Below, in pieces: positions 56,599 to 64,000 of a DNA stretch of 64,000 bases. The translations under genes and the position numbers were made by a program. This DNA is from Russula earlei. Lineage: Eukaryota; Basidiomycota; Agaricomycetes; Russulales; Russulaceae. A model generated the notes under the pieces. It was not told the origin of the DNA and did no database searches. It saw only the letters and a list, made by a program, of their open reading frames with translations. The DNA is taken from the NCBI GenBank assembly GCA_025769875.1, contig JAGFNK010000053.1:1-64000 (forward strand), read 5' to 3'. Numbering within the stretch: the stretch's first letter is position 1; each line of letters opens with the position of its first letter.

Positions 56599-58879
56599 AT
56601 GACAACTCTCGAGCTACTCCCTGCCCTCTCTCCCCCCCTCTCTGTCAACGCCTGCCTCTTGTTCCTTGGCGTCTGCACCTTGTTCTTCTTCAGATGGATC
56701 TCCGCTCGACGCCTTGACCGACGCCTTAACCTCCCGCCGGGTCCCGCCCCCGATCCTTTCATAGGGAACCTCCGTCAGATGTCCTTGTCCAATCAAGAAT
56801 TGCGCTTCACCGAGTGGGCGTCCATCTTTGGTACTGTCCTTGTCCCCACACCACTCGCCCCTCATCTTCGACAGTGTCTGAACCAACGCAAACAGGCCCC
56901 GTTGTATACTTCACCGTCTTTGGGCGCCCCATGATCGTGCTCAATACCCTCAAAGCCGCTCGGGATCTCATGGACCAGCGCAGCCTCAACTATTCTTGTC
57001 GCCCCCGCTTTGTTCTCCTCGTCGAAATGTGATTTGAGCACTCGGATCCCAACCCTCCATTCGGCCCTCATTTACTTGTCTTGTAGGATGGGCTGGGATG
57101 CCTCTCTTCCCCAGCTGCCTTATGGCCCTCGATTTCGCAAGCAACGTCGTTTGATACTGGATCATTTCACCAGAGGCCTCTCTTCTTTCCGTCCGACCCA
57201 GCGCACCGAGGCTTATGTTCTCTTGCGCGGTCTTCTTCAATCCCCCGACGCCTTTCTCCAACACATCCGCAGGTAGTGTGGCTCTCATCTCGCCCTTGTC
57301 ACACCCCTCGTCTTACAGAAAAAGATTTGCGGCAGGCACCATCATGAAGATTACATACGGCCATACCGTCCGCTCGACCGATGAGTTATATGTACGCTTG
57401 GCAGAAGAGGCTGGAACGGACACCGTGACTAGTGGTAGCCCAGGCTCAGTCCTCGTCGACTTCTTTCCTGCTCGTGTGTCGGTTTGGAGCCACCTTGGAC
57501 CCCCAGATATCCCCTGACCGCCTTTCCTTTTAGTCAGGCACATACCTACGTGGATGCCAGGAGCCGGCTTCAAACGACACGCTCTCCGGACTCGGGTCAA
57601 GGTTCGCACCATGCACGATACACCGTACGAAATGGTACGGAAAGCAATGGTCAGCGTCCATTCTGCTCTAAACACCTATATCCATTCATTCCTTTCAAGG
57701 CCGCAGGCACAGCCATACCATCTCTCACCTCTAGTCTCATCTCGGAAAACCTAGCTGCCGGAAAGCATCCTGTCCATGACGAAGAGGATATCAAGGGCAT
57801 AGCAGGAACCTTGTACGGAGGTACCTGTGGTTCCATCTTGCTCATCGGCCGTCAAACGCTCACCCCGCACATCCGTTCCACATTCTCGATCAGCTGCAGC
57901 GGATACGGTGGGTACAATTCGTCATAGGGTGTAACACCCTTGCTGAACCCTCTTTTTTCCCAAGACCTCCGCAACGCTGGCGGCGTTCCTTTTGGCCATG
58001 ATATTACACCCTGAGGTGTTCGCGAAGGCGCAGGCGGAGATTGATCGCGTCATTGGGCCCGACCGTCTTCCAGACTTCCAAGATAGAACCTCGCTTCCTT
58101 ATGTTGAAAGCGTAGTCAAGGAAGTCTATCGGTATGGCGCTCTCCCGTCCTCTGTTGCACCTTATCTCACGCCGTGTAGGTGGCACTGCCCCGTCCCCCT
58201 CGGTCCGTCATACAAGCCAATGGCTCCAGCTTAGATGGCTCATCCGATCACACAGCCGTACCTCATCGATCGATAAAAGATGACCAATATGAGGGGTACG
58301 ATATCCCTGCCGACACCATGATAATTCCGAACGTTTGGTCAGCGGATATCTCAGCATATCGACCGATCATAATTTTCATGCCATGCCATTTTGCCACAGG
58401 GCGATGACTCGGGATGAGCAGATGTATCCGGAAGCAGACTTGTTTAATCCTGAGCGTTTCGTGGACCAGAAGGGGACAGAAGCCGACCAGCCCGATCCAA
58501 AGGACTTCATTTTCGGCTTTGGGCGAAGGCCAGTTGTACTTGCCTTTTTCGTGCGCCTGAGCTCATCCCCCCAACCCACAGGGAATGTCCAGGAAAGGTC
58601 TTCGCAGATGCAAACGTGTGGTTGGTTTCAGCGTGCATCATTGCTGCCTTCCAGGCACCCGTTTCTCGCAATGAATTGGGTGAGAAGGTACTTCCTCCGG
58701 CCAAGTTCACATCGGGGTTTGTGCGGTGCGTGCGCGCTGTATCTCTCACAGTCTTATCTGTGTCTACGTTTCTCATTCAGGGTCATAGTCACCCAGTGCC
58801 CTTCTCGTGTGATATCAAGCCTCGATCCTTGCTACATGCCGGAGTTATCCACGAAGCCATCAATTCGATGCCTCATTGA
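56599..58879 (+). CDS. Cytochrome P450 monooxygenase
   Basis: Haem-thiolate oxygenase anchored in the endoplasmic reticulum; substrate unknown. The start at 56599 is followed by a membrane anchor ([13 protein letters not shown]) and the hinge [15 protein letters not shown]. Exons then give [34 protein letters not shown] (C-helix), [19 protein letters not shown], the I-helix [17 protein letters not shown] (split by introns), [11 protein letters not shown] (ExxR), [25 protein letters not shown], the PERF motif FNPERF, and FGFGRR with ECPGK (haem Cys). The end is [13 protein letters not shown] to a stop at 58879. About 14 exons with introns mostly 45-70 nt. The FGFGRR/ECPGK junction has no canonical GT-AG solution in frame; a GC donor at 58529 would restore it. 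Otherwise intact. Confidence 0.85.
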
Positions 58880-59124
58880 TCCACCTCCCCCCCCCCCACT
58901 TTTCTATGATTTGGGGTTACGTGAGACTTTCCGCCATGAAATTCACAAGTGCAGTGTATGATGCAAGTTATGAGCTCTCACTGCACGTGTGTGTGAATAT
59001 TGAGTTACATAAGCTTGATTAATCGTCCTCATCTCGTTGCACCAGCCTTTTGCCACTGGACTTGAGCAAGCTGGCTTCACAACAAGACTTGACTAACCCA
59101 CCGGCTGCCGATGACCATCTACTT

Positions 59125-59603
59125 ATGGCGCCGACAGCCACGAGCGATGCCGTGAAGTTCAACGTAAGTCAAAGCGTGGCATCTGCCAAGTATGATGCTT
59201 TGGGTCCGCTTGTTGTCAACAGTGATGGGGTTAGTGCGTCCGCTAATCACGAGTATTGAATGATCACATATTGGTATAATCATATCGTATCAACCTTTGA
59301 TGCGAACCAGACGCTCTCCCGCATCACGAACTGGCCAGAGATGACGCCGACCGAGCGGGAACGGACGTTTCGTGTTCTCGTCGCACGAAATCAGTGAGCA
59401 CACATTACCGCCTTTTTATTTTTTTTACAACACCACAACCACGCTACACCACCGAAACCAGAATTCGCTTGGTGAATCAGGACCAGGATCAAGGCCAGGG
59501 TGCCACCTCGGGTGCTGGGACTGGTGTTGGTGCGGGTTCGGGTGAGCTCCTCGGGAATGCCGCCAGCACGGTTCAAGGCGGCGGCGGTAGTGCGGAGGTT
59601 TAG
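59125..59603 (+). CDS. Conserved small fungal protein, unknown function
   Basis: Three exons (59125-59229, 59311-59393, 59462-59603) join in frame to 109 residues: YDALGPLVVNSDG-TLSRITNWPEMTPTERERTFRVLVARNQ-IRLVNQDQ, then a Gly/Ala-rich tail. The central part is a sequence I recognise from other basidiomycete and ascomycete proteins, where it has no assigned role. No signal peptide or membrane segment. In-frame sequence upstream to about 59050 (DLSKLASQQDL) could belong to an earlier exon, so the N-terminus is provisional. Confidence 0.7.
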
Positions 59604-61384
59604 GTTTTAGTAGCGCTGCGCTCCGAAGCCTCGGACGGACGGGTAGCTATGTACGTCGGTGTACGTAGGCCGTATTTCTTTTAAAAAAATCGATTTACCC
59701 TTTCTTTTTTTCGCGCGTTTCGATCAATGCGCTGAGAGCGGCACACGGTCAGCTCTCCGAGAGACCTTTTTGCTCATCCGTTCGTCCCGGCTCATCCGTT
59801 CGTCCCGAGACCCGGCTTGGCGACTCGACTCGGAAGCTCACACGCCCACCACCCACACCTGCCTGCCCGATCTTCTCACCCTTGGTTGGGGGGCCCACCT
59901 CGCATGCAATGCCACGTTTGCTTGCTTGGCATCGGGGGGTTTATATAACCGTCCGAGTCGTCGCAAGTCGTTGTTCACGTCACGGATCTCCGTTTTTCCA
60001 GCCCGGCGAAGGCTTCTGGGGAATGAGAATGGAAGACGGGGGGGGGGACCGTGAGCCGTGAACCGTGAACCGTGAACCGTGAACGATGGCGCTCGAATGA
60101 TGAAAGAAAACGTTACGGCATTGTCCGTTCGCGGTATGCATGACCGGTGACCGGCTTTTTGATTTGCTTTTGCGTTGAAGTGCTTGACGTGCTGGTCTGG
60201 TCTCTACTGTACAGTATGTTTCCGTGTCCTTGTTAAAATTTTTCATTTTATTTTTTTGAGCTGTATCACACAGGCAGCACTACAGTGGTGTGGCGCTCGG
60301 TTCGGAATACAGTACGGTCACGACGCTTGTCAATCGAGGCACGCTGCCTCCGCCCCTCAAGCTGATGTCTTGTCAAAAAAAAAAAAAAAGCGAAGCGATC
60401 TGGATTCCGTCCGGTCCGATGAACATGTTACATACAGTACAGTGTAGGTCTGCCATCAACAAGCCACGGGGCCGTACGGCAAGTAAAAAGCACACCCGCC
60501 GGCGCCAGAAGGAGCCACCGGCGCGTGCACGGTGCGACTCTGGCCCCTCGTTCAAACAAGGTTTTTTGCTATGTTGTTTGCGCGCCCACCCCACCTCCAG
60601 CTTGGCTTGCCGCCGGATCGCGGGGACTCGGAGAGAGAGATGGTTTCATGATACGACCGAGGCGTACGGTAGTCCCCGGCCACGGCCACGGCCATCATCG
60701 GGCCCTCGCCCTCGCATCATCACCATCAACAACAAAAACAACAACAACAGATGCGATCGATGCTGATGATAGGCGGCGTCGTACGTAAAGAGAGCGTGAA
60801 CAAGGCGGATGCCCGCTCGGCCCCTTGTGGTACAGTATTGTGTGATTGCTCTTCACCGGACCTCACTCATCGCGCCGGCAGGCGAGCCCGGATTTGGACT
60901 AATGCGCGCTCCAGAACGTGGTCGGCAGGAAAAAAAAAAAAAAAAAAAAAAAGAAACCACGTTCGACTCTTCCGATACGACGCAGCGAGCACGGTCGGTA
61001 ACTACAAAGTACGTTTCCCAGCACGGTATCTGCGATTCCATCCTACACATAAAATAACGTTACAAGGTAGCCTGCGCTCATGAACGAAATAGCAAAAATA
61101 AATAAGTAGAATGTCCTGTCGTCGTATCTTGAACGGGCGAATGTGGAGCCCTGGCCATTGACCGTCATAGTGTCTTTGTCAGAGAGGGGAGTTGGTGAGG
61201 TCCCCACAGACGGAACCAGATAAATGAAGGGAAAGAGGGGAGCTCGAGAGAGCCGCAACACGAGGCCTCGCCGCTGCGCAGCATCTTCAATCCATCGAAC
61301 TTCATGACTAGAACGACGGCCTGGACCCTTGGATCGAGCGCGACGTGCACGCACTGCCACGCCCACTCCCCCACCCCTCCACCT
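59604..61384. other. Long intergenic region with simple repeats
   Basis: Holds a 7-bp tandem repeat (60048-60084), poly-A near 60377-60391 and about 23 A near 60930-60952, and a CAACAACAA-type run near 60726-60750. No gene recognised. Confidence 0.5.
60048..60084 (+). repeat. 7-bp tandem repeat CCGTGAA, about 5 copies
   Basis: CCGTGAGCCGTGAACCGTGA and onwards. The first unit has a G variant. Confidence 0.8.
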
Positions 61385-62726
61385 TCACCCTCGCGACACG
61401 TTGACGTTGACATAATCGGCCTCGATGGCCTCGACGGCCTCCACCTGGGCCTGGCCGCCCGGCTGCGTTTCTGCCACGGCCTTGGCAGCGGCCGAGTCCT
61501 GCGCGGATTTGAGCCATTGGCCGACACCGACGGCGATCGCTCCGGCCGCCTGGACGGCGTGGGAGGCGAGGATCGCGCCGCCGGCGCCGGCGGAGATGCC
61601 TGGGAGCGCGGGAAGGCTGCCGACGGTGATGAGCACGGCCGAGAGGGTCGACATCACCTTGGGATGTTCGGTCGTGAGAAAGTCGAGCGCGTTGCAGGCG
61701 TTGAGGAGCCAGAGGGGCGCCTGCGCGGTCGTCGTCGTCGTCACTGTGCGGACGAGCGTGAGCGTTGGCGGGGGGCGAGTCGGAAGTCGTAACGTGGCCG
61801 AGGCAAGGCGTGAATGTGAAATGGGTGAAGATGCATTCGTAATCAGAGGGGTGAACGTACCTTCCCCTTGTGGGGCCGGGGCAACGGGAACTACAGCGGT
61901 GCTGGTGCTGGTGCTGGTACTGCTGGTACTGCTGGTACTGCTGGCGGCAGGGATGGCGGCGGTGGCGTTGGCGGCGTTGGAAGAGGTGGACGGGAGATGC
62001 AGTTTCCAAAAGCCTGAAGCGCTCGCGGGTTCGGCTTTGGCGACCTCTTTGCCAGTCTCGACGGACGTCACGGACGTCAGGGAAGAATTCGAGGGCGTGC
62101 GGCTGAGCCACGTAGCCCGTCGTTTCGGCGCAGGTTTCTCGGACTCGGTGGTCTTCTCAGGATGGGACTTGTCCGTCGCAGGGTTACCCTCGCCACCGAT
62201 CGTCGCCCTGCGTAGGGGAAAGGGCTTTTTCTTCTCAGTCGGTTTCGTCTCGGCCGGTTCCTCTGTAACCTCTGCCTTCTCACGTTCACGTCCGATTATC
62301 CACCACGAACCTGAGGATTTGGTCTGGACTTTGACTGATTCTGTCTTCTTGTCATCGATGTCCCCTACGAGAAGAAGCTGAGTAAATCCCAAGGAGAGGA
62401 AAGGGGGTGGGAGACGCACAACCCATATTCCTCATTGCGACCTTGAACCTCTTCCAGTCCCATCGGTAATTTCCACCGTGGAGGTTGCGCAGGACTTCCT
62501 TCAGCTCGTCCAGGCGTTTTCGCGCCTTGTCCCCGAGGAAGCGTTGGCCGACTTTGTGCCAGTACTCCTTCGGGATCTTGCGCTCGAGACAGCCCTCCTT
62601 CACTTGGTCAAGCCATGTGTCCACGGGGGGGTCCTTCTTTGGATTGCCGAGAAAACGTGGGGGGTTCTTCCATTCGTCGAGGACGGGCTCGAGGTCGAAC
62701 TCTTTCAGTTTGAATGCGTCGAGCAT
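61385..62726 (-). CDS. Conserved basidiomycete protein, unknown function
   Basis: Exon 1 (62726-62423) and exon 2 (62364-61385) join across a 58-nt intron to 427 residues. The first 100 residues (MLDAFKLKEFDLEPVLDEW, then KIPKEYWHKVGQRFLGDKARKRL, then MRNMGDIDDKK) are a conserved charged helical module I know from other Agaricomycetes without a function. A long basic and Ser/Thr-rich linker with T/S repeats (near 61900-61960) follows, and then a hydrophobic C-terminal part (LPALPGISAGAGGAILASHA) that could form membrane-associated helices. The start was chosen because homologous proteins begin at this Met; frames further upstream lack such similarity. Confidence 0.7.
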
Positions 62727-63266
62727 AGCGGGATAGGGGGACGGCGCGCGGAATACAGGAGTTGTTGGAATATATCGTTTGGTGGGATCTCCCCCCTCGG
62801 TTTGCGGGTTCTTATGTACCTCTTGGGGACGCCTCACGACAACGGCGTGAGTTCCGGATCGGAGGATCACTTGGACAGAAATCTGGGCTCCAGGCGTGTG
62901 CTGAGCCGTAAAACAGGGGCGCGAGGGAGTGGTCCATCGTCGTGGCCACCCTACACGTGGCCGCGTTACCCTTGTCGGTAAGACTTGACACGAAGCTGTT
63001 GCACTGCCCTTGACGCAAATTTCATATGCAGACCCATCCTGGCACAGTTCAAGGTGCCTAGGGCGTCCGTGCGCTGCCTCACCAAAGGCAGAGAGCGTTA
63101 TCCGATTGATCAGAGAAGCATTGGCTTGGGACAGACAAAGAATCGGGTGGGGCAGACCATGGCGACACAACGCAGAAGGGTTTCTATTGCCGGTATTGCA
63201 GTTATGCATGTACATCGCAGTGAGTCAAGGATTCTTCGTTCAAATTACCGTACCAGCCTTCAGCAA
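62727..63266. other. Intergenic upstream of the unknown-function gene
   Basis: No gene recognised. It lies between two minus-strand genes and should hold the promoter of one and the terminator of the other. Confidence 0.4.
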
Positions 63267-63915
63267 TCATGCCATCCTGCGGTCAGTCATGGCCCTCACG
63301 ATACACCCGGTCCCCGCAACTTCTGTCAACTGGAGGTGGGTTAGGGGAAAAACCGGAATAGGGACGAGTCCGGTATCCGACCCACCTTCTCGTGCCAACC
63401 CAGGAGGACGCTGCCACTGACGTCTCCCCAACCTGGCATACCCATGCCCTTGTATAAATACTTCATTAGGGTATCCTGCGCCTCCGGGGGCAGCGATCTG
63501 ACAACGTTCGGGATGTCCGTTGCCTTTGTGCTGTTAAGCACTGTGACGACTGTTTGCAGCGTAAGGTTCTGAAGAGGAAGAGTGAGACATTGTGTGTCCC
63601 TGATTTCGTTGATCGTACGTCACCTTGGCTTCTTCCGCATTGGATCCGTAAGGAGGGTTGTCGAGAATGGTGACAAGGGCACCCAGGATGTCACCTCTGA
63701 TCCGATGGTCACGATAAGTTTGCGTTCGACTGGACGGATGTGACGGCGGCTCACTTGGAGAGTGAAGACCTTACCGCGGCCGCCCTCGCCTTGGTTTCCT
63801 CGATGACTTGCTGGGGATCGCGAGGGTCAGGATCGTATAGTTCTGTTTCCAGCAGAACATCTTCGTCATAAGCGTCGACGTCGATTTTCCTAAACTTGAC
63901 ATCCGTCGGTGCCAT
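63267..63915 (-). CDS. ARC15: Arp2/3 complex subunit 5 (p16-Arc / ARPC5)
   Basis: Smallest subunit of the Arp2/3 actin-nucleating complex, acting at cortical actin patches in endocytosis. The start at 63915 gives MAPTDVKFRKIDVDAYDEDV, then VIEETKARAAAVRSSLSK, GDILGALVTILDNPPYG, NLTLQTVVTVLNSTKATDIPNVV, LMKYLYKGMGMPGWG and SVLLGWHEK. The last exon, LTEVAGTGCIVRAMTDRRMA, ends at a stop at 63267. Splice sites on the minus strand keep frame at each join (for example a phase 2 join at LSK). The family is short (about 150 residues) and this fits. Confidence 0.93.
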
Positions 63916-63939
63916 GTTCGAACTGTTCTGCGGTCGCAC

Positions 63940-64000
63940 GCCGCACTCGAAAAGGCTGGTTGTGAAATCACGTGGCCGGTGCGAGTCATCACAGTCAAGT
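63940..64000. promoter_or_regulatory. Upstream region of ARPC5
   Basis: Contains CACGTG near 63970. The remainder lies outside the window. Confidence 0.3.

Noticed and set aside
61425..62381. Plus-strand frame of 318 codons
   Set aside because: Antisense shadow of the unknown-function gene on the minus strand, whose exon join and N-terminal module are convincing.

Overview
The window looks like nuclear DNA of a mushroom-forming fungus (Basidiomycota, Agaricomycetes). The evidence is the set of families that can be read directly: a basidiomycete-type STE3 pheromone receptor, a fungal-specific FunK1 kinase, DUF6533 membrane proteins, a Goodbye/NACHT STAND relic, and many 45-60 nt GT-AG introns in coding frames that join without remainder.

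Layout. 1-12.2 kb is a stack of nested mobile elements. A Ty1/copia element on the plus strand (5' LTR cut by the window start, 3' LTR ending at 9960) carries a 2.9 kb terminal-inverted-repeat element in its leader and a solo LTR in its integrase, and that LTR carries a second solo LTR. Copia-1 itself appears to sit in another LTR that lies in an older minus-strand copia. 13.9-14.7 kb holds one small predicted secreted protein gene. 15.1-17.7 kb holds a 154-bp tandem repeat and LTR/gag-like remains. 18.5-21.1 kb is a FunK1 kinase with one nonsense codon. 21-26.5 kb is mostly C/T-rich non-coding DNA. 26.7-28.3 kb is an apparently intact STE3 mating pheromone receptor. 29.4-37.5 kb is a STAND (NLR-like) gene relic split by about 6.7 kb of transposons, including a Mutator-like element with 9-bp target duplications. 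38-41.7 kb is a large coiled-coil protein. 42-49 kb is a tandem array of three diverged DUF6533 genes.

49.6-64 kb is a compact gene-dense block with little repeat: malate dehydrogenase and a mitochondrial PPR protein (divergent, sharing about 100 bp), a 4'-phosphopantetheinyl transferase, a cytochrome P450, two conserved fungal proteins of unknown function, and the Arp2/3 subunit ARPC5. These are housekeeping or metabolic genes without an obvious common pathway.

The most notable signals are the transposon-split STAND gene, the order of insertions in the left 12 kb, a decay pattern in which most disabling stops are TGA and catalytic losses are transitions (compatible with CpG-type deamination), and a 2.9 kb element with about 410-bp inverted repeats around a GC-rich, repeat-like interior with no recognisable transposase. 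No convincing pheromone precursor gene was found near the receptor.
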